Positions 50,950 to 61,305 of a DNA stretch of 64,000 bases are shown piece by piece (the stretch's first letter is position 1; each line of letters opens with the position of its first letter). Source of the DNA: Megalonaias nervosa (lineage: Eukaryota > Mollusca > Bivalvia > Unionida > Unionidae); assembly GCA_016617855.1 (NCBI GenBank), contig JAECUM010001126.1, positions 230,531 through 294,530 on the forward strand. Reading direction: 5' to 3'. A program made the position numbers and the translations under genes. Under the pieces are notes generated by a model. It made no database searches, was not told the origin of the DNA, and was given only the letters and a program-made list of their open reading frames with translations.

Positions 50950-51203
50950 GTATTGAAATCTATTGTTCTTGTTGTCGTTATTGTGGGCTTTATGGCATTT
51001 ATCAACACACAATAGCTACTCATGGTAGCCAGTATAGCTGGTGGAAGAAGAACCACTGACTCACAGGGATGCTACTGGCTTTCTCACATTCCCACATTAG
51101 CAAAGACTGAGACTGGAACCCACATGGACAGAGGTGAGATGGCAGTGATCGGTAAAGAGAAACACATTAGGCCACTCAGCTGCCATGGGGCCTCTCGAAA
51201 TAT
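50950..51203 (-). mobile_element. tRNA-derived SINE (eroded)
   Basis: The minus strand starts GGCCCCATGGCAGCTGAGTG, has GTGGGTTCCAGTCTCAGTC as a worn B box, and ends with a tail-like AACGACAACAAGAACAATAG. Its 3' part resembles the remnant near 22.19-22.25 kb. Confidence 0.55.
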
Positions 51204-54200
51204 GAAGATACCGATATGCAAGACAAACTACAAAATAACCTAATTTATTAATTTTTTTTAAATTACTAAGATAAATACTGGAAATGTATTGCTCTTGATT
51301 AAGATTAATTAAAACACCCAAACCATGTGCAGGTTCCAAGCTCTACACAGCACATATTGCTCAGGTCACTTATTCAACAAGCTTAATGCACAAAACATAT
51401 AGTTGAGATAGTAGTGAAAGGCAACTTTAATTATTACAGTTTAAGCACAAAGCAATCAGTCTGTGTTTCCCAAGTTCTGTTTCATTAGGCTGACTCAATC
51501 TGAAACACCATGTTATATATTTTGAAACACATTACTTTTCAGAGAAAATGAAACTGAAGAATAAAAAGCCAAAGACCAATAATGCAAATTTGGCATTTGT
51601 GACAACCTTATGTTATGTATATTTAATGGGTATTTGTTAGTTTTCTCCATGATTATAAGTTATAATAGTGTTTTGTACTTGACCTTGTGCAAAATCAAGT
51701 TCACTGTGTTCCTGACTAGAGATAGTGGTGATGATTTTATTTTGGTAAACAAATAATACATAGCTAATATTTTTATAGAATTGTGAGTTCAATATTATGA
51801 TCATAATCAATAGAAGTAAATATATTCATTAGGGTCTGGGTTGTAGTTATTTGAATTCTCCCACAAAAATACCTAGCCACATACTTATTATAATTTTGGC
51901 AACAGATTTTATCTTGTTGACAAACTCAGAATCTTCTAGAATGGAAAATTTCATTAAGACATTGTATTTCTAGAAACTGCTGTTTGTGACCAATTGCATG
52001 GAGAAGGATTATAATCTAGTTAACGTAAAAAATTACTTATTCCTGCAACAACATCTGAAGCAGTAATTAGTCTTATTGTTGTGTTCAGTATTTGATTTGG
52101 ATTTATTTAATTAATCAAATTATTATTCACTTGAAATACAAAGTGCACATCTATAATATTCTTGGACAAAGACCTTAACTGAGAATTATAGTGAATTCAG
52201 CCAAGGACATCTTAAATCATATTGTGATTTACTAAAAGACTGTTTCACATCACCATGTCACAGGCCACTACAGACACATCAGCACCTCCAGTGCTGGATC
52301 TTATTTTGAATACCATTAAAATTTAATTAGAACTTTGTTCATTAGGACTGGTGATAGAACTCTGTGGACTATTTTGGGATTTAATTCGCATTACTGTAAG
52401 TTCTTTTCAAATTTTCACTAAGTTTGTATTCAAGGAAAATAAATTATTTGTTGAATTTTACAAAACTTATTAGATTATGCTCTTTTCTATTACTTAGATT
52501 AAGGCCATGGAGTCAAAATACCTGGAAGTCAAGGGTACACTAGCTGGTAAATGTGAATACAAAGCCATGCAACACTGCATCTTCCAAATAATATACCTGC
52601 ATTTGTTTCCTTTTAGATGTGATCAGTATATAACAGACATCAATGGAGCATCTCAAGATTTCAGTGTTTTTAATGCAGATCAAGATTCTGTACAAATAGA
52701 ATGAAGAATGTATACAAGTTTCTTCTGAAGTGTCAAGATAAAAATAAATAAACAATAATTATGCAGCTGTCAAGATGATTTATTATGAATTGTTTTCAGT
52801 ATTAGGAGTGCAACATCACATCAGAATATTATTCCTGTCAAAACAAACCAATCTAAATATGTTAATAGTGTCTACAGTTGAAGTCAGGTGAAAAATATTC
52901 TGTTCAAAGATCAAATACATTATTTTATAAATTCCCATTCATTCCCATTATTCTGCTGAAAGACAAATATTTTATAAATAAACATAATATTGAGTACCAA
53001 CTGCAAACACAAACATAAACTGGAAGGGATTTGATTCTTTTAATCATTTTCAACCAACATGTTACTCTACACTGACAATTAACTCTTTACCTTTTGAAAG
53101 TACTAAGTGATACCAATGAAGCCTGCTAAACTGCCTGCCTTTCTAGCAGCAGTTTGTAGGCTAAACCCCAGTGCAAACATAATGGCTACATGAGAGCTAA
53201 CTGAACTAGTACACATTATGTCTACATTTTCTATACCAATCTTGTCCCATGCAAACTATGTAATTTAATGAGAAATAAAATTTTAAACACTCACCAGAGT
53301 TTATTCTGGAATTTGCATTATAATGAAAATGACATGTAGTCCGTGAAATGCCTTAATTTTTGCAACTGTTGTAGGTGACCACTTCAGATCAGGCTTCTCA
53401 CAACTTTGTTTTCCAGCATATCTGTTCATTTCAGCTACCAATGACTGGAATATTTCTTTGGGAAAGAAATGTAAAAAGAAATTTATCTCCCTTGCATTTT
53501 AATCGAAGTGAAATGCTAGCCCTGAATCTGCTGTGCTGGCCACATGTACTGGACCCACGTGTTCCGACAATACAAGATCATCACATGTTTCATCTTCAGA
53601 TTCAGATAAATCTGAAATGCCAGGTGTCAAAATAGGATTTGTACTAATGACTGATCCTTCATCTTGAATCTGATCATTAAAGTCAATGTAAATTTCATTT
53701 TTATCACTTTCAAATTATTCAAAACTTTAGTCAGAATTGTCTCAATACATGAATGTTGCCATGCTGTTTCACTTTCACAAATGACCTTGTTTTCAATGGA
53801 AATTCCTGCTTATAGTCTGTAAAACTACTCACAGAACACTTTCATCGTTTTATGTAAGGACTATTTTCACTTCCTAAAAATTGTTAAAAAGACTGGATGT
53901 TTGCAATTTCGTCCAATGCAAAGCTTTAATATGAAATAATGATATGCATCTCTGGGGTTTCCCAACCTTGGCCAGAAATGCAAGAATGAGTCAACAGGGA
54001 CAGAGAGAGTAATGTCATAAACTTGTATATGCATCTCTGGGAATGCAAGGCTATTTTTAGTGTTGCAAATATGCATTAGCAGAAAGTAAAGAGTTAATGT
54101 TATTCTGTGACACTAGTATTTCACAGAATGAACTAAGATTCACAGTTAAAAAAATTAATTTTGGTCAGGAATGTGAAGTAGAAGTCACTTATATTTAAAG

Positions 54201-54690
54201 GTTTGGAATTTAGACTTCAGAGGAATATTTAAAAGAAAAACAGTTTGTTCAATTTAAGTAGCAAAATGAAACCTTAAAATGTACACAAATGAGGATAAGC
54301 TTGTCATTTGTCCAAAAGCAGGGCCAGAGAGCTACAATCTTGGGATAATAAGCAAAAGATAAAAAGTTATATGATTGTAAATGCAACCAATAAAAATATA
54401 ATCAGCAACTTGTACAATATTTATATGACATGAAAATCAAATCATCTATATATGTTTAACAACATGACAAATTTCATTGGTCTATCTTTAATGGTTTCTG
54501 ATAATCCATGCTAAGGTTCATGTAAAAAAATAAAAAGAGTCCAATTACAAAAAGTTTAAAAATGTATATAAATATACAATTTGCCATAATGTCCTGAGAC
54601 TCTATTCAGAATACATTAATATAAATAGAATGTGTTTATCAAGTTTCATATGTCAAGCTTAAGTTGATCTCAATCATGCTCAAAAAGCTT
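51204..54690. other. Non-coding stretch, no gene supported
   Basis: AT-rich DNA with short frames only. On the minus strand around 53.5-53.65 kb an acidic-serine segment (SDLSESEDETCDD) is reminiscent of transposase N-termini, but no transposase body follows. No defined repeat otherwise. Confidence 0.5.
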
Positions 54691-55149
54691 TTTTAAAACA
54701 CAATTCCAGACCCAAAAGTTTTTAAACATTGTAAATACAAATCGAAAAAGTGCTGGAAAGGTCTGAAAATCTAATCAACTTATTTACATATCAATGCCTA
54801 TAAGTGTGCCAAATTGTATTTGTCAGCCACAAGTGATTTTTCCGTATCACACATACAAGGTTTTGTTCCAAAATATTCATATCCCCCCAAAAAGACCAAA
54901 TCAGTACAAACAAACCAAAAGACAAAAAGAAGGAAATATTGTTTAAATGGCCTGTAAATCTAATCGGGTAATCTAAATATTACAATGATTAAGCGTATCA
55001 AATTGAACTGTCTACTTCAACTCATATTTGCTTTAGTTGTGTTGGCAAATGTTTTAAATTCTATAAAACTTTATTAAAAAGCTTTTATAATGATCTGAAA
55101 ATCTAATACCACAAATGATACTGCCAAATTTCATTTAGCTCTCTTATAA
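54691..55149. repeat. Dispersed repeat, copy 2, interrupted by the viral element
   Basis: Bases 54,800-55,149 match 1-345 nearly colinearly, and 54,691-54,785 resembles 2,230-2,340. The match stops at CTCTTATAA, exactly where the palindromic terminus of the viral element begins, whereas the sister copy continues. This marks the integration point to within a few bases. Confidence 0.8.
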
Positions 55150-55151
55150 GC

Positions 55152-55325
55152 AGCAGCAGAGAGGGTGAACCCTACAACTTTGTAGAGACCTTATTTTTGA
55201 AAATTAAGGGTTCCTACGAAGGCTGAAAAAAAAACATTTTTGCCTTAATAATGAAAACTTCTTTAATTGACCAGATTTTTTCACAATCTGGTCACATACG
55301 TATGTCATTCACCCTCTCTGCTGCT
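55152..55325. repeat. Palindromic terminus of the integrated viral element
   Basis: AGCAGCAGAGAGGGTGAA at 55,152-55,169 is the exact reverse complement of 55,308-55,325, enclosing a 174-bp unit with a smaller inner stem (GACCAGATT / AATCTGGTC at 55,269-55,293). It lies between the interrupted host repeat and the stop codon of the packaging ATPase gene, so it is either the element's terminal repeat folded as a hairpin or a small MITE inserted exactly at the end. Elements with protein-primed polymerases replicate from terminal inverted repeats; the opposite terminus is outside the window. Confidence 0.65.
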
Positions 55326-55332
55326 ATGATTT

Positions 55333-56009
55333 TTATCCAAATATTATATCAAGTCCATTACGATATCTTGACCTAGGATCATGTAAATTTATTGTTACAA
55401 AACCAAAAGGAGCAGCTTGTGCTTTTGAAAAGAAATTTTTAAATTTGTTCATGTCCATGTCGCCTGAACACCAAGTATAATAAATATTTTGCAGCGTATG
55501 ATTATCTACTCCGTTGAACACAACCAAAATATTACAGTTGTCTCTGATTACTTTTGGAATTTGTGCATATCTCTGTGTAACATAAATCACGTCTGTATTT
55601 TTATGTCTACCTCGTGAAAATATTCTAGCTGGATTTGATTGTTTGTCCAGCATAACATCATCATACACTACTAAAGTATTAATGAATCCATGAGGGCCAG
55701 TGGCCCTGAGATCATCTACAGATGGCGCTTCATCAATATCAGTAATAAAGTCTATGACATTGTCTTCATGTAACGATTTTGCTTTTTCATTAAAATCTTT
55801 AAGTACTTCGTAACATCGCTGATCATCTACAGATGGCGCTACTAAATACAATTTATCCCACTTCAGCCATGCATTATTAGATTGAGCAATAATTGCGTCT
55901 TCCCACTTCCAGATGGGCCTATTATAATCATTCTGATAGAATTCGGAAGCGCTGGATGGTGTTTTACTGGTTCTTGTTTTCGTGTCGCAGAAACGTCAAT
56001 TATATCCAT
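55333..56009 (-). pseudogene. Packaging ATPase (FtsK/HerA, A32-like), frameshifted
   Basis: Pumps viral DNA into the capsid in Polinton/adintovirus-like and other double-jelly-roll viruses. The start ATG at 56,009 opens a 48-codon frame with Walker A GPSGSGKT at residues 31-38, ending at a TGA at 55,863-55,865. The rest of the protein lies in another frame (from about 55,880 down to 55,333): Walker B LVVYDDVM, then VTQRYAQIPKVIRDNCNILV, the usual sensor/arginine-bearing segment. One frame change thus splits it between Walker A and the body. About 225 codons overall, the usual size. It is the terminal gene, its stop only a few bases from the palindrome, and it diverges from the PLA2 gene across 12 bp. 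Confidence 0.9.
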
Positions 56010-56021
56010 ATAATAAATAAT
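56010..56021. promoter_or_regulatory. 12-bp divergent intergenic promoter region
   Basis: The start codons of the ATPase (minus) and PLA2 protein (plus) are separated by only ATAATAAATAAT. With both ATGs this reads CATATAATAAATAATATG, almost a palindrome, so core promoter elements of each gene must overlap the other's leader. That transcription starts here is inferred from the layout. Confidence 0.5.
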
Positions 56022-56537
56022 ATGAGTCTATATTGTGTTCGATGCAGAGCACCTACCGATACTACTGAATTAACGACAGTAACAACAAAAAATAAAAGAC
56101 GTGCACTTACAGGCAAGTGTGTGAAATGTGGCACCAAGAAATACAAATTTGTCTCCATGACTAAGTCAGGAACAAAGACAGGTGGTGATATAGCCACTTT
56201 ATTAGAAAAATTACCAGGAACTCTATGGGCTAAATATCCCGGTGAGAAACATTTACACGGATATAATTATTGTGGCCCAGGAACTCGTCTCGATATCCGA
56301 CTCGATGATCAAGATCAACCAAAACCAGGAGAGTATCCAGTAAATAAGATCGATCAAGCGTGTCACGTTCACGATGTCGCGTATAAAAGTAAGGATTTGC
56401 AACACCGACATCTTGCGGATGTGAAATTGATTCACGTGTTAAATTCTATACCTAATAAATCTCTCAGAGAAAAATTAGCTAGTTTCCTAGTAAAAACTGC
56501 TATGAAAGGTAAACTAGTGTTAGGGGCTGGCAATTAA
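56022..56537 (+). CDS. Zinc-ribbon / phospholipase A2 capsid-associated protein
   Basis: 171 residues from the ATG at 56,022. An in-frame ATG at 55,893 exists, but the region before 56,022 overlaps the ATPase gene and shows no family signal. Residues 5-8 (CVRC) and 33-36 (CVKC) form a DUF5679-like zinc ribbon. Residues 80-137 carry the parvovirus-type PLA2 signature: calcium loop YCGPGT (83-88), catalytic pair His117-Asp118 in HVHDVAY, and Asp133. In parvoviruses this enzyme sits in the VP1 unique region and opens the endosomal membrane; adintovirus-like elements carry similar proteins. The frame is intact and ends in TAA, which stands out among broken neighbours. It is followed 16 bp later by the integrase. 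Confidence 0.9.
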   Translation: MSLYCVRCRAPTDTTELTTVTTKNKRRALTGKCVKCGTKKYKFVSMTKSGTKTGGDIATLLEKLPGTLWAKYPGEKHLHGYNYCGPGTRLDIRLDDQDQPKPGEYPVNKIDQACHVHDVAYKSKDLQHRHLADVKLIHVLNSIPNKSLREKLASFLVKTAMKGKLVLGAGN

Positions 56538-56553
56538 TTATATAACTATCATA

Positions 56554-57534
56554 ATGGAATCTGTTTATTATTCCCCGAGAGGATTCTGGAGAGGTAAGGC
56601 AGCGATTAGTAAACTCGCCGAAGCAGCAAAAGTTTCACGTAATGTTGCCGCATCATGGTTAGCACGACAGGCAATATGGCAAATCTTCCTAAGTCCACCT
56701 AAAAAAATTCATTACGCGCATTTTGATGTTAGCGTTCCTAATGAAGTTCATCAAGCGGATATACTGTTTTTACCACACGATACCATTAAAACACGTGGAC
56801 GAAAATCACGCACGTACAAATACGCGTTAACTGTCGTTGATATTGCTAGTAGATATAAAGAAGCGGAGCCATTATCAATGAAAACAGCATCCGAAGTTGC
56901 ATCTGCGTTCGAACGAATTTATCATCGAGGTGGTCTACGATGGCCAAAACTACTACAGGTTGATCCTGGTAAAGAATTTCTTGGAGTAGTATCATCGTTG
57001 ATGAAGAAACATAACGTTAAAATCAGACGAGAACATACTGAAATTCATCGTGATCAGGCAATCGTTGAACGATTTAATAGAACACTTGCTGAGCGGTTAT
57101 TCGGATACCAATACGCAAAGGAAATATCTACTGACCTCAAAGATAGATCTCGTGAATGGGTTGCAAGATTACCGAGTGTGATAGTTGCGTTGAATAATGA
57201 AATTACTCGTGCAACTTCCATGAAACCTTCTAATGCGATCAAAAAAAAATATATACCCAATGGTTACGGACGACATGAATAGTTCTCTCAACCAGTATTA
57301 GGTAACGTAACTGTAAGATATTTATATGAACCCGGCGAACTTGAAGGCGGTAAAAAAAGAGCAACCGATCCTATTTGGAGCGTGACTACACATAAAATTT
57401 CTAGCGTAGTTAGATCCACTGGAAGACCTGCCATATACAGACTAGATTCTACTGCCCCTCAACGCGGATTTGTACGTGAACAATTGCAAATAATTCCTGA
57501 GGATACGCAATTACCACCAAGCTCAATTTTGTAA
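56554..57534 (+). pseudogene. Retrovirus-like DDE integrase with an in-frame TAG
   Basis: Inserts the element into host DNA. The first 242 codons hold an N-terminal helical part (ISKLAEAAKVSRNVAASWLA) and the rve catalytic core: Asp69 in HQADILFL, Asp137 in QVDPGKEF and Glu172 in IVERFNRTLAE, with 34 residues between the last two. A TAG at 57,280-57,282 stops it. The same frame then stays open for 83 codons to a TAA at 57,532-57,534 and has the C-terminal VRYLYEPGELEGG block found in Polinton integrases, so the stop truncates the DNA-binding tail. The 3' end overlaps the HNH part of the opposite-strand fusion gene by 12 bp. Confidence 0.9.
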
Positions 57535-57790
57535 ACGTTCAGAACCTCGACGTCGATTACAATCAAGACAAGTCAGCATTACATTTTCACGTGTATGACC
57601 AAGATCACTATTAATTCTGTCTACGGTAAATTGTCTTGGATTCGAACACTGCCATAACATATTACAGTTGCAACTTGCGCAATTATTATTCTGTAGTTCT
57701 TTTAGTTTTATAATAAATTCAATATCAATATCAAAATCACGATTATTTTTTTTGTCACACTGCTTATAACCAGATAGTTTTTTCTTATTA
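57523..57790 (-). pseudogene. HNH nuclease module at the end of the PolB-helicase frame
   Basis: In a frame different from the helicase, the minus strand reads NNNCASCNCNMLWQCSNPRQ, FTVDRINSDLGHTRENVMLT and CLDCNRRRG, ending in TGA at 57,523-57,525. Two CxxC pairs around a V-D-R-I-N ... H-T-R-x-N-V-x-L-x-C-x-x-C-N core are the mark of a Cys4-type HNH endonuclease. There is no start codon of its own between it and the helicase, and the frame switch falls at a six-A run (57,778-57,783). It therefore looks like the C-terminal domain of the large polymerase-helicase protein, or a separate gene that has lost its start. Its role might be genome processing or competition. Confidence 0.75.
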
Positions 57791-58918
57791 CGTCATTATT
57801 AACAATTTGATCATTATTTTCTATAAAATTCATAATAACCCTATGTAGTTGAGATATTCTCCTGACCCTAGAAACTGCGAGATAAACTAAATTCGACCAT
57901 TCGATCCGATCATCTATAATCCAGATTTTAGTATCAGTTATAGTTAATCCCTGTGACGAGTGAATCGTTATAGCGTATCCTAACGTCCACGGCGATTTAT
58001 TCATATTCAGCGCATTCTCAACGACATTAATATCGACTAAAATATCATTCAAGACAAGATTCTGTACCCTTGGTGGAACCAAGGCACCTGGAATTTCAAC
58101 ATCAATATTCTGTCGTCGAGTATCTGAGGGGCGATAACACAAAGGTACAGGTAGATCTGAAAACTTTTCTTTATGTAACAAAAATAATTTATCCTGTAGT
58201 TCATCACGAACTATTTTTCTACTCGCGACTATTAAATCAGCGGGATTCCATGAAGTCCAAAATTCATTCATAGAAGTCTCTGGAATTACTCCTCGCATTA
58301 TCTCACATTGTACTCTGTCTGGCTGAAGTCTGATTAATCTTTTAAATGCCTTCAGCGGTTCATCGATAGCTCTATGGTCATCATTTATTTCTTCATAATA
58401 ATCTACATTATTCTTTAGCCATTCATGTGGAGACTGTCCAACAAAGGGTGGTGGTTGACCATGATCGCCGCACATAATCACAGCAGTATTCTTTGTCAAT
58501 AACCATTCAAGAAATGTTTTTAGTGTTTCTAACGACACCGTGCATATCTCGTCCCATATAATATATTAGGTATATATTTTTCACCCATCCGCGATGGAGT
58601 CCACGTGTCTCCGCACCATCTGAAGAAACTATGGTATGTGCACGATTTTACTCCTCGTTGCTTTATTTCTCTAGCAAGTTTATGTGTAGGTGTCAAAACA
58701 ATTATATCCGAATTATTATTTATAAATAAATTAATTACACGAGTTGTTTTACCTGAACCACCACACCCATTAAGATAAACAGTCTTATGTCTAGATACAG
58801 GATCATACACAGATGGTGCAGATGACTTTAATATTTGATTATTATTTTTGTAATATGTCTCCACAATTTCAACATCGGCAGATTCAGAATAACTAAATAT
58901 ATTTTCTTGTTTTATTCT
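57708..58918 (-). pseudogene. SF1 (Pif1/RecD-like) helicase part of the fusion gene
   Basis: This continues in the polymerase frame directly after the TAG at 58,919-58,921, with no intergenic space. Motif I is GCGGSGKTTRVI, and motif Ia is VLTPTHKLAREI. The first frame ends at 58,529. The second (57,708 to about 58,560) carries motif II (just at the switch), motif III GDHGQPPP, motif V IHSSQGLTI and motif VI VYLAVSRVRR. The frame change lies in an AT dinucleotide run at about 58,555-58,570, at Walker B. The motifs fit SF1B helicases related to Pif1 and RecD2. A helicase joined to PolB would couple unwinding and synthesis. Confidence 0.85.
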
Positions 58919-60940
58919 CTATGTCCCCCATTCACCATTACCGAGTTTTAATAAATCCTTATATTTTTTATGTACATAAAATGAATCCGTAGCGACTCTG
59001 ACGGCGTAACGGGGAAATTTATTTATCATCGATAGTAGGTTTATCGAAACATAAGCTAACATCGAAGATCTTAAATGAGTAAATTGTGGTGAGTCGCTAT
59101 CAAGGTAGCTCACAATGGTACCTAGTTTCGTTCCATCTGATAAATAAGCATTACATCTGTTTATAAACGTATTTTTATCAGTTGTATCAGCGATTATAAA
59201 ATCTAGTTCAGCGTCGTCCATAATCAATCTTGTACACGCTCGTTTATAATCGTATGAACCATCTTGAGTAAATTTACCGATTATCTTTCTACCGAGATCT
59301 TTTGTAAATTTCTCATCGTATTCGTTTCTGCATTTGTTTATTTTAATAATATGATCTTCATCAATATCAGGGAATTCTTTTCTGGTATCATCGATATTAA
59401 ATCTGTTCGGTTCTGGTAACCAAACTTGTTTCTGTGAATTATACGATATAATCGCTTCAGTTACTCTCAACGATATTAAAAATCCAACGTCAAGCATATA
59501 TCGCAATAGTACTATTGGAACCCAACATCGCTCTGAAAAATGTCTTCCAAACCAAGCATAAGTAATCGGATGGAGATTTTCTGCAAACTCGAATAATTCT
59601 ACATGAGCAAATCCGGTTAAGTCAAAATCTGGTAAATGTCCGTTTATCGCAACCCTGGTCATGTCATGTGTAGGATGTCCTAATCTCTTAAAGTAGTTAG
59701 AACATACTCCATATCCAAGAAAACTCCCAGGATAACACGCTACCATATCAACCGAGATAACATCACTATGGTTGTATTTGGTGTTCCATAACCCACCGTG
59801 ACCATATTCTATACAACTTTTCTTGACATCTTCAAGGAATTCCGATCGTGTCGTTTTCCATGAATTTTTCTCCTGAGCGAAATGGGCAGCAACCGATGGT
59901 ACGGTAAAGCAGTTATTCAGTAATTGTCCAACTATGACATCATCAGAGGTATATTTCAATGCCAGATGTTCCATTTCTTCATGGAGAGATTCTGTACGAT
60001 AAATATCACCGTTAGGCCGTACAAACTGATCATAATGATTATATTCCGAACTCTGAAATAACCAAACAGACACAGGGTCGCTTTTGCTGATATTTTTAAT
60101 AAAATCAAAGATATCACCGTTATAAAACTTAACTTTTCTATCTCGTGGAAATATCGTTACAGCATTAGTCCATGCGTGTGCATTATGATCAACGATTGTT
60201 ATAGGGTTTCCATTTTTTATATATTTTGGTTCGTATAATATCTCTCCGGTTAGTGTTTTTACTGTTATTGGAAATCTTAATAACTTTTCTAGGTCAGTAA
60301 CATCCTTAATAGATGCACCAGCATCTTTAATGGACTCTGCCCATTTGTTTATTTTTTTACGTCTTAAATCAGTTAAACCATTACCACGAATCGCATTTGT
60401 AAAATGTTCTGTAGCTCGTTCAGCTACGCAGTTTATTCTTGATATTTTCATCGGTTTCAGATCCGCAACATTAGGTTTATCATTCAGCGGAAATATTCCA
60501 TATACAACTGCAGTTGCTGGATAACTCTGTATATAGTAGGGTTTATCAATGCCAGTAAGTATTCCGGGCTTAGATTTATTACTCAAAAGAACAATATTAC
60601 CCCCGGGCTGCACACGGACTCGATCACGCTTATCACGAATAATCCAAATATCTTCTTCTGTATTTACAATAAATTTTATTAAAATAAAATATTTTTGATT
60701 ATCAAGGTGATTAATAATTACTTTTTCTCGTTTATCATTCATCATATTAGTAACATTTCCAACTCTGAATGTTGACCATGCATGAACTGCACCATCGTCA
60801 CGAAATTCCTTTTTTGCTTCACGAATACGTTCGGTTACCATTAATGCCAGATCCTGCATCGAAATACTAAGTTTATATTCTGATAGTCTGTCAAGGTCAA
60901 ATCTAGCAGGGGAGGGTTCAATAACGGATAATTCCTCCAT
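58919..60940 (-). CDS. Family B DNA polymerase, protein-primed type (N-terminal part of a fusion)
   Basis: 673 codons open from the ATG at 60,940 to TAG at 58,919-58,921. Motif A is SVDMVACYPGSF with Asp398, a motif-B-like RKIIGKF is at 551-557, and motif C is VATDSFYV with Asp652, giving the order and spacing of organellar/viral pPolB. I could not identify convincing 3'-5' exonuclease motifs in the first 390 residues, which include a long unassigned region (for example VDHNAHAWTNA at 250-260). In this family a thumb-like segment follows motif C, whereas here the frame stops 20 residues after it. The same frame continues open beyond the TAG, so the stop probably truncates a longer protein. 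The gene diverges from the zinc-ribbon gene at 60,987. Confidence 0.9.
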   Translation of the reverse strand: MEELSVIEPSPARFDLDRLSEYKLSISMQDLALMVTERIREAKKEFRDDGAVHAWSTFRVGNVTNMMNDKREKVIINHLDNQKYFILIKFIVNTEEDIWIIRDKRDRVRVQPGGNIVLLSNKSKPGILTGIDKPYYIQSYPATAVVYGIFPLNDKPNVADLKPMKISRINCVAERATEHFTNAIRGNGLTDLRRKKINKWAESIKDAGASIKDVTDLEKLLRFPITVKTLTGEILYEPKYIKNGNPITIVDHNAHAWTNAVTIFPRDRKVKFYNGDIFDFIKNISKSDPVSVWLFQSSEYNHYDQFVRPNGDIYRTESLHEEMEHLALKYTSDDVIVGQLLNNCFTVPSVAAHFAQEKNSWKTTRSEFLEDVKKSCIEYGHGGLWNTKYNHSDVISVDMVACYPGSFLGYGVCSNYFKRLGHPTHDMTRVAINGHLPDFDLTGFAHVELFEFAENLHPITYAWFGRHFSERCWVPIVLLRYMLDVGFLISLRVTEAIISYNSQKQVWLPEPNRFNIDDTRKEFPDIDEDHIIKINKCRNEYDEKFTKDLGRKIIGKFTQDGSYDYKRACTRLIMDDAELDFIIADTTDKNTFINRCNAYLSDGTKLGTIVSYLDSDSPQFTHLRSSMLAYVSINLLSMINKFPRYAVRVATDSFYVHKKYKDLLKLGNGEWGT

Positions 60941-60986
60941 ATAACTAAAACAAATATTTAAATTAAAATTTTATTATATATATATA
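60941..60986. promoter_or_regulatory. Divergent promoter region with TATATA motif
   Basis: 46 bp between the PolB start (minus) and the zinc-ribbon start (plus). The plus side ends TTATTATATATATATA directly before ATG; the minus side reads TTTTAGTTAT before its ATG. The TATATA tract touching the start codon recurs at 61,291-61,305 and, on the minus strand, at 62,285-62,300. Confidence 0.5.
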
Positions 60987-61292
60987 ATGATTGAAACACA
61001 AAACAAATGTGCTTGGCTCAAAATTGGATATACTTCTACTTGTAATAAATCGTGTGTGAACAAATACTGCGGAAATCATGCACAGAGTATCAAAAATGGA
61101 AGTACAGGACCAATACCGTGTGTGAAATGCGGTGTTGGAGTCAGAGAAAAAACTCAATTGTGTCTAAAATGTGGCGGAAAAAAATATAGAGAACTAAAAC
61201 GATATTATGACAAAAAAAATAACACTGACTCTCCTATAAAGACAGAAGAAGATTATCTGGTTAGATTTCAAAACAATGATTTAGACAAATAA
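60987..61292 (+). CDS. Small cysteine-rich zinc-ribbon protein
   Basis: 101 residues with two Cys clusters: an N-terminal CAWLKIGYTSTCNKSC...YCGNH set (residues 8-31) and a C-terminal CVKCG ... CLKCGG pair typical of a zinc ribbon (residues 45-64), then a charged tail. The pattern predicts a metal-binding, perhaps DNA- or RNA-binding, regulator. I know of no assigned function. Intact frame, TATATATATA right before its ATG, lying between PolB and an HNH gene on the plus strand. Confidence 0.7.
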   Translation: MIETQNKCAWLKIGYTSTCNKSCVNKYCGNHAQSIKNGSTGPIPCVKCGVGVREKTQLCLKCGGKKYRELKRYYDKKNNTDSPIKTEEDYLVRFQNNDLDK

Positions 61293-61305
61293 TATTATAT
61301 ATATA

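Noticed and set aside
52507..52704. 65-codon plus-strand frame as an exon
   Set aside because: No domain, no clear splice context and an overlapping antisense frame of equal length.
53375..53650. piggyBac-like transposase N-terminus suggested by an acidic-serine segment on the minus strand
   Set aside because: No following catalytic domain; acidic low-complexity sequence alone is not evidence.
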